Shown here in pieces: positions 17,442 to 25,776 of a stretch of 64,000 nucleotides of DNA. Both the position numbers and the translations under genes were made by a program. Below the pieces are notes generated by a model. The model saw only the letters and a list, made by a program, of their open reading frames with translations. It was not told the origin of the DNA and made no database searches. Source of the stretch: a virus; the IMG/VR virus record IMGVR_UViG_3300046323_000673, positions 1 through 64,000 of that record. One strand, written 5' to 3'. Positions within the stretch are counted from its first letter, which is position 1; every line of letters starts with the position of its first letter.

Positions 17442-18026
17442 ATGACGAACACGACCGAACCGCTCACCCGTGCACAAGCAATTGCAATCGATGGTAAACC
17501 CCTATGCCAACCCAATGGGTGCCATGAAGACGACCTCGAACCGAACTTGGGAAACGTCGCGGGTTGGTGGATGTGCAAGCGGTGCGGATCGGCATTGACG
17601 TCGCAGGTTGCGCAAGCGTTCACGGATGAACCGTTGTCGTACGTGAATCAAGCCATTCAATGGATGCACGCGGGGACGATGGTGCTGCACGTGCAGGCGA
17701 TGATCGTTGCTCGTGTACAGGTTGTGAATCAGCCGGGTGAATACACTGATTTGCAGAACAACACGATTGATCGATATGTCGTGGAACTCGACGACGGCAA
17801 TGCGTTCATCCTACCCACGGACGAGCGTGTGCTTGTTCCATTGACGGCATTGCACGTGAAAGTGTTTGAGCAGATGCAAGCGAGCATTCGACAGATCGTT
17901 ATTGGTGCATTCGCCGGAATACGCACACCAACGCGAACGAAGGAAGAGCAAGACGAACGGATGGCAATTGCTGTTCTCTTGCTCCGTGCAGCCCTTACGC
18001 AGCAGCTCCGCGCGCTTGGGACTTGA
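17442..18026 (+). CDS. hypothetical protein with Cys pairs, 194 aa
   Basis: Not recognised. CQPNGC and CKRC in the first 45 residues form a likely zinc site, followed by a beta-rich middle (RYVVELDDGNAFILPTDERV) and a helical C-terminus. The ATG is 7 bases after CATGAT (17429-17434). Confidence 0.65.
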   Translation: MTNTTEPLTRAQAIAIDGKPLCQPNGCHEDDLEPNLGNVAGWWMCKRCGSALTSQVAQAFTDEPLSYVNQAIQWMHAGTMVLHVQAMIVARVQVVNQPGEYTDLQNNTIDRYVVELDDGNAFILPTDERVLVPLTALHVKVFEQMQASIRQIVIGAFAGIRTPTRTKEEQDERMAIAVLLLRAALTQQLRALGT

Positions 18027-18044
18027 TACCCCGCCCGCAAGACT

Positions 18045-18060
18045 GATACGTCTGCCCCTA
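18045..18060 (+). promoter_or_regulatory. GATACG box before the 542-aa gene
   Basis: GATACG (18045-18050) lies 9 bases before the ATG at 18060. GATAC(C/A/G) with 8-9 bases to the start also occurs before 26846, 43139 and 46699. Confidence 0.35.
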
Positions 18061-19688
18061 TGGCACCTCCCGGCGTAGGCAGTAAGAAGATCATCCACAA
18101 CACCCGCGAAAGAGTTCTCTCGGGGGATCACAATCGCGAGCAAGCGGTACACGACCAAATGCTCGCGGAGATCCTCCGATGCTTGACCGATCCCTCGTAC
18201 GAACTTGATCTTGCCGGCGGGGTCGAAACGAACGGCACGGGCAGTGAGTCGCTACCACGCGCGACGATCATCTCGGGTATTCGCGTGCGGCCGGAAGTGG
18301 GGACGATCAATTGCTTTGTTGAACCGGGCGCGATCTGCATCTTGGATAATCCCACGCCGAACGCTGACGAATCGAAACTCGCATACGTGGTTGATCCAGG
18401 CGTGCAAACCGCGGGTGTTTTGACGTTGACGCCTGGTAGCGGTGGATCAATTCGTATCGACGTCATTGAATGCCAACGCGTTGAAACGATCATCGAAACC
18501 GATTCGCGCGATATTTTCGATCCGGGCACGGGACTTTTCTCGCCGACGCTCGTGAACAAGGTGACGACGGGTCGGCTCGTGTACCGCATTCGAACGGGTG
18601 TGATTGGCGGGGGGTTCCCTGGCATTGCGGCGGGATGGTTGCCCCTCGCAGTTTCTTCGGTACCAGCGGCGGCAACCACGTGGAACGACGTCACGCTTTG
18701 GGACGTGCGTCCCCTGTATCACGAGCGCGTCGTGCCGCTATGCAATGCACGGAATGCGTTGAACACGGTGCAGCGGCATAACGTAGCGTGTGATGTCACT
18801 ACAGTGCCGGGCGAAGTTCGTCAGTCAGGCGTCATCGACGTCGCGTTCGGGGTGTACAAGGCAGGCGGGCAATTGATCCACCCTGGTACGACCGATGAAT
18901 GGATTGACGTTGCCAATGCAACCTTGCGGGCAGCGGGAACAACGTCGGCTCTTTTGCCCTGGTACCTATACGCGGTTTTCCCGTTTGGGTTGCCACGATG
19001 GGTACAGTATTGCCCCTACACGGCGGGCATTCGCGAACCGAGGGGAACGCGTGGCATTCCCGTGATTGCACGATGGGATTGTGGATACGACGGGCGACCG
19101 TTATCGAATAGCGCATTGACACCCACGTGGACGGGGTTGCTTGATCCCGCGAGTCGTAATGCGGTTGTGTTATTGGCAGGCTTGCAAGCGGATCCGGGCG
19201 GCGGACCAACCGGGGTTTTGTCGGACGGACGGACAACCCATTTCGTCGATTTCCCAACCAAGGTATTGTCGCCGATTGCGACTTCCACGACGACATCAAC
19301 GACTTGGCAGCTTGCTGATGGTACGTCGCAACCGGGCAATGCACGCGCTGTCTACGTGACGATGCAGCTCATTCTCAACGTGACGGCAAACACGCCTCGC
19401 AATATCGAGTTCTTCCGTGACGTGTCAGTTGGTGGCCCTGACGGTAGTACGACAAATCTCGCATTGATTGCCAACGTCGGCGACACACGTGGGTTTGTAT
19501 ATGCCGCGATCAATGCGACGTATGCCCTTGAAGTGACCGTACGCGTGCCGCTGGCATACACTTCGACATCATTCGTTGGTGTACGTACGTTCAATCTGAT
19601 TTGGGTTCACGGTATATCAGCAGGGCCGCTCACCTACACAATCGTGAGTCGACTTGCGACGATTAAGGGTTGGGAATTAGGACCTTGA
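18060..19688 (+). CDS. probable tail or fibre structural protein, 542 aa
   Basis: A long beta-rich protein with few charges and few lysines in its C-terminal two thirds. The N-terminus (KKIIHNTRERVLSGDHNREQA) is charged and helical, as in proteins that anchor fibres. No catalytic motif is visible. It follows the terminase region and precedes the lipoprotein. Family not recognised. Confidence 0.6.
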   Translation: MAPPGVGSKKIIHNTRERVLSGDHNREQAVHDQMLAEILRCLTDPSYELDLAGGVETNGTGSESLPRATIISGIRVRPEVGTINCFVEPGAICILDNPTPNADESKLAYVVDPGVQTAGVLTLTPGSGGSIRIDVIECQRVETIIETDSRDIFDPGTGLFSPTLVNKVTTGRLVYRIRTGVIGGGFPGIAAGWLPLAVSSVPAAATTWNDVTLWDVRPLYHERVVPLCNARNALNTVQRHNVACDVTTVPGEVRQSGVIDVAFGVYKAGGQLIHPGTTDEWIDVANATLRAAGTTSALLPWYLYAVFPFGLPRWVQYCPYTAGIREPRGTRGIPVIARWDCGYDGRPLSNSALTPTWTGLLDPASRNAVVLLAGLQADPGGGPTGVLSDGRTTHFVDFPTKVLSPIATSTTTSTTWQLADGTSQPGNARAVYVTMQLILNVTANTPRNIEFFRDVSVGGPDGSTTNLALIANVGDTRGFVYAAINATYALEVTVRVPLAYTSTSFVGVRTFNLIWVHGISAGPLTYTIVSRLATIKGWELGP

Positions 19689-19702
19689 TAGTGTCGAGAA
19701 TG

Positions 19703-19725
19703 TGCCGCATATTTTTTATATGCGG
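19703..19725. other. 9-bp stem, 5-base T loop
   Basis: GCCGCATAT and ATATGCGGC flank five T. The stem contains the ATG of the lipoprotein gene (19720), so if transcribed it could hide the start codon. It could instead be a weak terminator for the 542-residue gene. Confidence 0.4.
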
Positions 19726-20166
19726 CTACTTTCAATAACGTCACATATTATGGCCACGGTAATCATATTTACAGTGGCGTGCTCTGACGATGTTTCGTTC
19801 GGGCTGGTGTGTCGAGAAACTCCGAGCAACACACCAACGAACGCAATCCCTTGCGTCGACATCTACGACTGCCCAAGGGATTGCGACTTCTACACGTGCA
19901 GCAACAGCAAGTGCATATCCACCGGCACGAAAGCCGATGGTATGCCCTGCTCTCTCCAATGCACCGACCAACCAGCCTTCTGTCGAGCGGCAACGTGCAC
20001 ACCAGGGTGTGAGTATTCCCTCGATTGCCCACGACCCCCGAACGACTGCCAGGCCGTCACGTGCGCAAACAATGAGTGCTCGTACGGTCCAATGAGCAAC
20101 GTCCCGTGCGACAACAACAATGGCACATGCATCAACGGCGCATGCTCGGTTGTCACCAACGACTGA
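19720..20166 (+). CDS. cysteine-rich predicted lipoprotein, 148 aa
   Basis: The N-terminus MRLLSITSHIMATVIIFTVAC looks like a lipoprotein signal, with the lipobox-like TVAC and the lipidated Cys at residue 21. The mature part has 19 cysteines in about 128 residues, spaced in repeats such as CPRDCDFYTCSNSKC and CINGAC. This resembles secreted Cys-rich proteins of Myxococcota. It would be exported, so in a phage it may alter the host surface (superinfection exclusion is one possibility). The -3 lipobox residue (Thr) is unusual. Confidence 0.7.
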   Translation: MRLLSITSHIMATVIIFTVACSDDVSFGLVCRETPSNTPTNAIPCVDIYDCPRDCDFYTCSNSKCISTGTKADGMPCSLQCTDQPAFCRAATCTPGCEYSLDCPRPPNDCQAVTCANNECSYGPMSNVPCDNNNGTCINGACSVVTND

Positions 20167-20200
20167 ACATCCCACTGACCAACGCGCCATGATCCCTTCA

Positions 20201-20345
20201 CGAAGAAGTGACGCGAACCGATAAACTCGGTCGCTTTTGGTGATTGGACCTCGGTGCTTCACCGAAACACACGGATGCACACGCATCCCATAAATTGGCG
20301 ATTCGCCCCCCAATAGATAGCAATCACCACCGCGTCACTTCTTCG
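20201..20345. ncRNA. candidate structured RNA, about 145 nt
   Basis: An intergenic block with nested base pairing. P1: CGAAGAAGTGACGCG (20201-20215) pairs perfectly with 20331-20345. P2: hairpin ACCGA/TCGGT (217-231 of the 20 kb count). P3: TGGTGATTG (20238-20246) with CAATCACCA (20321-20329). Inside P3 are three hairpins: 20251-20265 (6 bp), 20273-20288 (GGATGC, loop ACAC) and 20294-20314. The closed stem plus three arms gives a cloverleaf-like shape, but T-arm consensus is absent. The strand cannot be decided. No known RNA family was recognised. Confidence 0.6.
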
Positions 20346-20395
20346 CTCTTCCCACCCAACACATGACGAACAGGGTATAACCACCCCCATTCATC

Positions 20396-21724
20396 ATGTT
20401 TAACCCGTCAATTCGCGTTACTTCCATTGCCCAATTGGCGGCCCTACAAGGGGTCGACATCGCGCTTGCAGCGACCTCAGTAGGCCTTGACCCGATCCTG
20501 ATTGAAAGGGTCGACAATGGGCGTCAGGGCTTCCCTAAAAGCTATGCACGAAATCTAGCCGCTGCGTTGGGGGTTGATGAACCGACCCTACTCGCGGCGG
20601 CTAGAACCGTACTCGACGACAGTGCATACCCGCAGTCGATGGCGAGCGTGGCAATCGCACCCAAACCGCCCGAAGCGATCTTGGGCGAGACGTTCCCCAT
20701 GTGCCTCACGAACGTGACGCGTAATCAGTCGACGGTGATGGCACCCGCGTTGACGGTTTGGCTTGTTGGGCAGGACGTTGGGAACGTGGGGAGCAAGGGC
20801 GCGTTCGGGCGAATCAACAGGAACACGGGCGTACCTCTCGCGCCGATAGAGATGTCGAACAATGTGCAGATGCCGATGACGCTAACGAGGGGTATCGACA
20901 CGCTCTACACGTCGGGTGATGTGTCGGAGTTGGGGAACCCGAGAGTTGCGGCCGTATCGTTATTGAGCGGGACCATCACGCACGAGAGTTTGATCGGAAC
21001 AACGAACAACACGTGCACGGTCACATACGCGCCGGCAACGAATGAGCTTTGGGTATCGGTGCAGCTCGACGAACGTGTGTACGTGCTCGATGTAGTTACG
21101 GGCGGGGTTCTCTATTCACTCGCGCTCACGTACTTGGGCAATGACTACGAGCCGTGCGGGATGGTTGCCGCTAACGGGAAGATGTACGTCACGGGTGCAC
21201 GAAACCTCGGGGGTGGATCATGGGAGGGCCACCTGTTCGAGTTCAATCAAACCACGTACGCGATTGAGCGGGTATCAACGGGGGACAACATGGGCACGTG
21301 CGTTGACGTGGCATTCGACGGCGTTGATACGTTCTACGTCGTGTCGAGCATCGTGGCAGGCGGGGGGTTCTTCGTTGTGCCGACCTCGAGCTTTTCGAGC
21401 TCGGCACGATCGTTCAGTGGGTTGGAGTTGATCTACGATGCGAAGTGGGTGGTGTGCGCGTTTGGGTTCGTGTTCGTGTCGGAGCAAAACATCGGGTCGA
21501 TACCCAAGCTGATACGAGTCACGCCCGGTAGTGGTTTGCAGTTAGCGGCGACGTTCCTTTCGTTTGGGGGTAGTGGGTACTTGGGCAAGCCGGGGTTTGA
21601 CTCGCTATTGTTATGGGTACCGAATCCCAACGATGGGACTGTATCCATGGTCAAACCCGATACGATGACGGTGATGACGAGCGTGTTCGTGGACGGGCAA
21701 CCATGGGCGGCAATCGTCGTTTGA
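20396..21724 (+). CDS. fusion of HTH domain and beta-propeller-like repeats, 442 aa
   Basis: Residues about 8-72 (LAALQGVDIALAATSVGL, then YARNLAAALGVDEPTLL) look like a Cro/XRE-type helix-turn-helix. From about 115 to the end there are roughly six units of the kind 'ELWVSVQLDERVYVLDVVTG' and 'KMYVTGARN...HLFEF', typical of a YVTN-like beta-propeller. An HTH joined to a propeller is unusual. It could be a sensor-regulator, or a virion protein whose N-terminus only resembles an HTH. No sigma-type promoter was found; a candidate structured RNA lies just upstream. Confidence 0.7.
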   Translation: MFNPSIRVTSIAQLAALQGVDIALAATSVGLDPILIERVDNGRQGFPKSYARNLAAALGVDEPTLLAAARTVLDDSAYPQSMASVAIAPKPPEAILGETFPMCLTNVTRNQSTVMAPALTVWLVGQDVGNVGSKGAFGRINRNTGVPLAPIEMSNNVQMPMTLTRGIDTLYTSGDVSELGNPRVAAVSLLSGTITHESLIGTTNNTCTVTYAPATNELWVSVQLDERVYVLDVVTGGVLYSLALTYLGNDYEPCGMVAANGKMYVTGARNLGGGSWEGHLFEFNQTTYAIERVSTGDNMGTCVDVAFDGVDTFYVVSSIVAGGGFFVVPTSSFSSSARSFSGLELIYDAKWVVCAFGFVFVSEQNIGSIPKLIRVTPGSGLQLAATFLSFGGSGYLGKPGFDSLLLWVPNPNDGTVSMVKPDTMTVMTSVFVDGQPWAAIVV

Positions 21725-21740
21725 GGGCATGATGGTGGGC

Positions 21741-22058
21741 ATGAGACCTACCCTTGAAGAGATCGCGGAAGCACGCGCCCTAGCAACGCGAATGCTATTT
21801 CACCGTTCAGATGACCTTGTGTTGATGAAAGTGTTGCGCACGTTCATCGCGACAACAGCCCCATTAACGAAGGAACAAGCCATCCCGGTGATGGTTGGGC
21901 ACGCGAACAAGGCAGGCGATTGGAAAGGCACGGACGCCGATATTGAGAGCGCAACCAAAGCCTTGATGACCGATTCGTCGGTTGGTCGAAGCGGGTGGCA
22001 AGACGTCGTGTGGGCGCAATGGGCAACGCTTGTGCACTTCAACGGGGGTGTAGAGTGA
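21741..22058 (+). CDS. hypothetical protein, 105 aa
   Basis: Not recognised. A small mostly helical protein. CATGAT (21728-21733) lies 7 bases before the ATG, in a context (GGGCATGATGGTGGGC) nearly identical to that before the gene at 22. The end overlaps the next GTG start. Confidence 0.65.
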   Translation: MRPTLEEIAEARALATRMLFHRSDDLVLMKVLRTFIATTAPLTKEQAIPVMVGHANKAGDWKGTDADIESATKALMTDSSVGRSGWQDVVWAQWATLVHFNGGVE

Positions 22059-22438
22059 GCACGTTTCATTGCAAGAAGTTGTGCGAAAGTAGTTGTTGCT
22101 CATCATTCCGTATTGCGCTTATTGCGGATGGCAAGCGCAGCCAATTCGCAACTGCATCTTGCGATTGTTTCGAGTGTTCAGCGTGTGACCTGATTACGGA
22201 CCCCAAGAAGCTTGCCAAGCTGATGATGAAGGCGTTGCGTGCACGGGGTTTGGATGTCGAATCGTGGTCGCCCGAATATCCACCCTATGACCCGTCGATC
22301 GCGATACGGCTGAAGGATGGGTCGTTTCGTAGAATCATGTCGATGAAGCAGGCACGTACCGACCTTCTCATGGTGATGGCAACACCCGCCGACGAAACAA
22401 GCTTTGACGTCGTGAAGCAGATCATCGGCGCGGGATGA
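22055..22438 (+). CDS. Cys-rich hypothetical protein, 127 aa
   Basis: Not recognised. Eight cysteines in the first 45 residues (CKKLCESSCCSS, CDCFECSAC) suggest metal binding, followed by an alpha/beta region (KLAKLMMKALRARGLDVESW). The GTG start overlaps the previous stop (GTGA). Confidence 0.65.
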   Translation: MSTFHCKKLCESSCCSSFRIALIADGKRSQFATASCDCFECSACDLITDPKKLAKLMMKALRARGLDVESWSPEYPPYDPSIAIRLKDGSFRRIMSMKQARTDLLMVMATPADETSFDVVKQIIGAG

Positions 22439-22476
22439 TGTCGCGTGTGTTAGGGTACGCATCGGGTCAGTTGTAG

Positions 22477-22506
22477 AAATCCAATTGGATCGATCCAATT
22501 GGATTT
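22477..22506. repeat. 30-bp palindrome, copy 6 (perfect)
   Basis: Between tandem + genes. The right flank CGTCGAGTAACATAGAGG carries TAACAT 8 bases out; the next ATG is at 22531. Confidence 0.95.
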
Positions 22507-22530
22507 CGTCGAGTAACATAGAGGGTCGTC

Positions 22531-23091
22531 ATGTTAGCAAGCGTCGAACGAGTGATCATTTGGGATGGTACGGGACAAGAACGGGTTGGAACTTTGGTGT
22601 ATCCGAGTCCCGCGTTGTCGAGTGAGGAGGACAACGGGCGCATCATCACGCTTCCAACCGACGAACGATTGTTTGGCAAGAGCGCGCTTGGTGGGCTCTT
22701 CATTCGTCATTGGGGCGGCGGGGTGAAGTTCACGTCGATGCAGCCGCAACGACATTGCCCGATGGTCCTGCATGTTTCGTCGGACTTGTCGTTTCTGCAT
22801 TGGGTGCTGCGCATTGAAAAGGCCGATTCGAAAGCGGATGTACGCGGCACACTCGCGATCGTCGGAACGAACGATCCGGTGATTCAATCGGTCGGGGTAT
22901 TGTCCGCGATAGGGCGCACCGTTGACCTGTCGTCGCTCGGGGAAGCCGACAAGCAAGGTGGGTGGTTCATCAAGGGCAAATCGGTCCTACGCACAATGCA
23001 GGACGGGCTTTGCCCATTGATGGTGCAAGCGGTGAGTGACAACTTGCGCGTGAGGTGGACGGCGCTCACCCAAAGTCGAAGCGAGGAATGA
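22531..23091 (+). CDS. hypothetical protein, 186 aa
   Basis: Not recognised. An alpha/beta to all-beta sequence without motifs. It starts after palindrome, TAACAT box and AGAGGG. It begins the operon that leads to the portal gene, so a head or DNA-packaging role is possible. Confidence 0.65.
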   Translation: MLASVERVIIWDGTGQERVGTLVYPSPALSSEEDNGRIITLPTDERLFGKSALGGLFIRHWGGGVKFTSMQPQRHCPMVLHVSSDLSFLHWVLRIEKADSKADVRGTLAIVGTNDPVIQSVGVLSAIGRTVDLSSLGEADKQGGWFIKGKSVLRTMQDGLCPLMVQAVSDNLRVRWTALTQSRSEE

Positions 23092-23345
23092 ACGTGTTGA
23101 AGAAGCTTGGGGCGTTCATCTGGTTCGTGTACGATGTTGGGCGCCTCCTGTTCACTCGCGAATACAACGAACCTGATACGCCCCCGAACGACGACGATGA
23201 AGGCGAGCACGTACCAACAACACCCGTCGTGCACGTGTCGCCTGATGCATCGCGGATGATCTCCCGTCCCAAGCCGGTCATCGCACCGGCAATCGACGAA
23301 CCACTTGAAGGCAGCATCGAAGCTCGCCGACGCATGATCAACTGA
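23088..23345 (+). CDS. small protein with hydrophobic N-terminus, 85 aa
   Basis: Not recognised. Residues 6-21 (LGAFIWFVYDVGRLLF region) are hydrophobic and could anchor it in the membrane; the rest is acidic and Pro-rich. Starts overlap both neighbours (ATGA upstream, TGATG downstream). Confidence 0.6.
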   Translation: MNVLKKLGAFIWFVYDVGRLLFTREYNEPDTPPNDDDEGEHVPTTPVVHVSPDASRMISRPKPVIAPAIDEPLEGSIEARRRMIN

Positions 23346-23665
23346 TGTTCACAGTGATCAATGGCCATTCTGTCGATATTGTGGAGAGCGAGTTTCGTAG
23401 ACGATTTCACGTGGAAGTCGCGCACGTCATCGATGAGATTCACGCAATGAATCTCATCGAGTCGGTTGGTGGACACGTTCCATTTCGCCGAAGACAATCC
23501 GTCGAAATGACGCTTAAACACTTGTTGTCGATCGGCTCGTACCCAGACGACAAGCTGCAAGCATCCCTGAAACATCCGACAACCGTTACATCGCAACCCA
23601 CCATGAGGTTTATGGTTGGCGTCGTATCGCGTCTTTTTGGCGACGTTGGAGATGATTCACGGTAG
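23345..23665 (+). CDS. hypothetical protein, 106 aa
   Basis: Not recognised. A small alpha/beta protein with a basic patch (FRRRQS). It overlaps the previous gene by one base and is followed 8 bases later by the portal gene, so it is part of the head operon. Confidence 0.6.
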   Translation: MFTVINGHSVDIVESEFRRRFHVEVAHVIDEIHAMNLIESVGGHVPFRRRQSVEMTLKHLLSIGSYPDDKLQASLKHPTTVTSQPTMRFMVGVVSRLFGDVGDDSR

Positions 23666-23673
23666 AAGGAACC

Positions 23674-25776
23674 ATGGGTTTCTTCCGCAACGATGGGCAA
23701 ACGTTCCCCGGCCCCGCATTCCCCATTCAATCCACCGTGCGCGGCACGAACGGCACGATATACGCCGTGAGTTCGTTTGGCGTGGATGACACGACGTTTG
23801 GCCCGTCGTTCCGCCCGCAAAGTCTTGTCGAGAACGACCGACATAGGACGCTCGACTTCCGCCGGAAGTTCTACAATTGCACACAGCACGACCACAAGAT
23901 CTACGATATGTCGGGGCGGATGAACCGGGGTGGGCAGATGGCCCTTATGCAACCCCTGCTTTCCTCGCAACCCCCGCCGTTTTACGTGCCCCTTGATCAA
24001 CGTCGGCCGAACAACCCGTATCGACTCGCGCGATTGATCGTGCAGGCGTTCACGAACTTCGTATTCGGTGAACATCGATTCCCGAAGATCAAATGCACGG
24101 GCGATACCGACGCGGAAGACTTCGCAGACGCGCTTGTGCAGGCGAGCGACCTACCCACTGTGATGATTCGCGCACGCAACATGGGCGGGTCATGCGGAAG
24201 CGTTGGCCTATCGTGGCGGTTCTATCAGGGCAAACCATGCGTGCGTGTGCATTCCGCGGCGAACGTGTACGTGCACGAATGGGTTGATCGTGATGAAGGC
24301 GTCGTCGCGCACGTGAGCGAGATCTATCTCGTGTATCGGGATGTTTGGAACGACAAGGCAAAGAAGCAGGAACGAGCCCCGCATTGGTACCGTCGCGATT
24401 GGACACCCACCGCCGATATCGTGTTTGTCGAACAGCCATTGAACAAGGACGGGGGTGCTAACGAGTGGGTTGTCGATGAAGATCAAACGGTCGTGCACGA
24501 TGACGGGTTTGCCCATTTCGTCTGGATTCCAAATCAACCGAGTGACGACGACGAAAGCGAATACGACGGCGAACCCGATTACGAGGGGTTATTCGAGCAA
24601 GCCAACACGATCGATATGCTCAACAGCGTGCTCGCGACGGGCACAGTGCGAAACCTTGATCCCACGCTCGTATTGAAGCTATCGACCGAACAGCAAGAGA
24701 TGCAGAAGCGCGGCGTGTCTAAAGGAAGCGACAATGCGTTGAACGTCGGCGAATCGGGTGATGCGAAGTATTTGGAACTCGGGGGCACGGCTGCATCGAC
24801 GGGCATTGCGCTCTTGAAGCAGCAACGGCAATTCGCGCTCGAGGTCGCACAGTGCGTGATTCCCGACCCGAACGAGATTGCAGCAGCAGCAACGTCGGGG
24901 CGTGCGATCGAATTGCTCTATGCACCCATGGGCGCGAAATCATCCATATTCCAAGCGCAATATGGCAAGGGCATCACGTCGCTTGTTACGCAGATGATCA
25001 CGAGTGCTCGAAAGCGAATGCCGACAACGAACGAGGATGGATCACTTGAATACCCGCTCGAACTCGATGGCGAGACGGGGTTGATGGTCCCCGTCGAATA
25101 CTTCCTCGACTTGCCCCCACGCGAGATCACCGAAGCGGTTGTCGACCCGATATCGGGATTGCCCACGGGTGAGAACAAGATCGTCGGGTATGAGCAGCGC
25201 AAGCCGGGCAAGGGGCGAGTGTTCGTGTGCGAATGGCCGAAACGATTCGGAACGACAGACACTGACGATCAATCAGCCGCAACGACAACCGCGACAAGCA
25301 CGGGCGGGAAAGCATTCGTGTCGCAACGAAGCGCGGTGGAATCGTTTGCAAAGCGTATGGGCCGTGATCCACACGAAGAATGGAAGCGCGTACTTGAGGA
25401 AAAGAAGCAGGCAGACGAACGTGAACAAGGGATGTTCCCCGGCACGGGCGGGGCAGTGGCGTCGTCGTTGGGTGCTGATACGGGTCAAGCGTCAGTTGAC
25501 GACGTGGAAGAGCAGGACGGGGCGATTGCGGGCGAGCAAGGGGGGGGCAATGACGTCGCGCCTGTGCCCACTGAGATCGAACCGTCGCTTGTGCTTAACG
25601 GTGCACAGATACAAGCGGCACTCGAAATCGTGCAGCAGGTCGTCACGCAACAAATCCCACGTGATACAGCGATCGGCCTGCTCAAGATCGGGTTCAATAT
25701 GACCAACGCACAATCAATCGAGATCCTTGGTTCGGCTGGTCGTGGGTTTGTTCCTGCATCGCAAGACGGCAACTGA
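23674..25776 (+). CDS. portal protein, 700 aa
   Basis: Predicted dodecameric portal at the capsid vertex through which DNA passes. Support: position between terminase and head morphogenesis genes, portal-like length, and a long helical stretch with repeated Gln/Ala near 'QQRQFALEVAQCVIPDPNEIA' type sequence (about 370-390). The C-terminal tail is acidic and disordered, then has a helical end (QAALEIVQQVVTQQIPRDTA). The stop overlaps the next ATG. Subfamily is not certain. Confidence 0.8.
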   Translation: MGFFRNDGQTFPGPAFPIQSTVRGTNGTIYAVSSFGVDDTTFGPSFRPQSLVENDRHRTLDFRRKFYNCTQHDHKIYDMSGRMNRGGQMALMQPLLSSQPPPFYVPLDQRRPNNPYRLARLIVQAFTNFVFGEHRFPKIKCTGDTDAEDFADALVQASDLPTVMIRARNMGGSCGSVGLSWRFYQGKPCVRVHSAANVYVHEWVDRDEGVVAHVSEIYLVYRDVWNDKAKKQERAPHWYRRDWTPTADIVFVEQPLNKDGGANEWVVDEDQTVVHDDGFAHFVWIPNQPSDDDESEYDGEPDYEGLFEQANTIDMLNSVLATGTVRNLDPTLVLKLSTEQQEMQKRGVSKGSDNALNVGESGDAKYLELGGTAASTGIALLKQQRQFALEVAQCVIPDPNEIAAAATSGRAIELLYAPMGAKSSIFQAQYGKGITSLVTQMITSARKRMPTTNEDGSLEYPLELDGETGLMVPVEYFLDLPPREITEAVVDPISGLPTGENKIVGYEQRKPGKGRVFVCEWPKRFGTTDTDDQSAATTTATSTGGKAFVSQRSAVESFAKRMGRDPHEEWKRVLEEKKQADEREQGMFPGTGGAVASSLGADTGQASVDDVEEQDGAIAGEQGGGNDVAPVPTEIEPSLVLNGAQIQAALEIVQQVVTQQIPRDTAIGLLKIGFNMTNAQSIEILGSAGRGFVPASQDGN

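Noticed and set aside
20201-20345. Diversity-generating retroelement or retron RNA
   Set aside because: No reverse transcriptase gene or template/variable repeat pair is present in the window.
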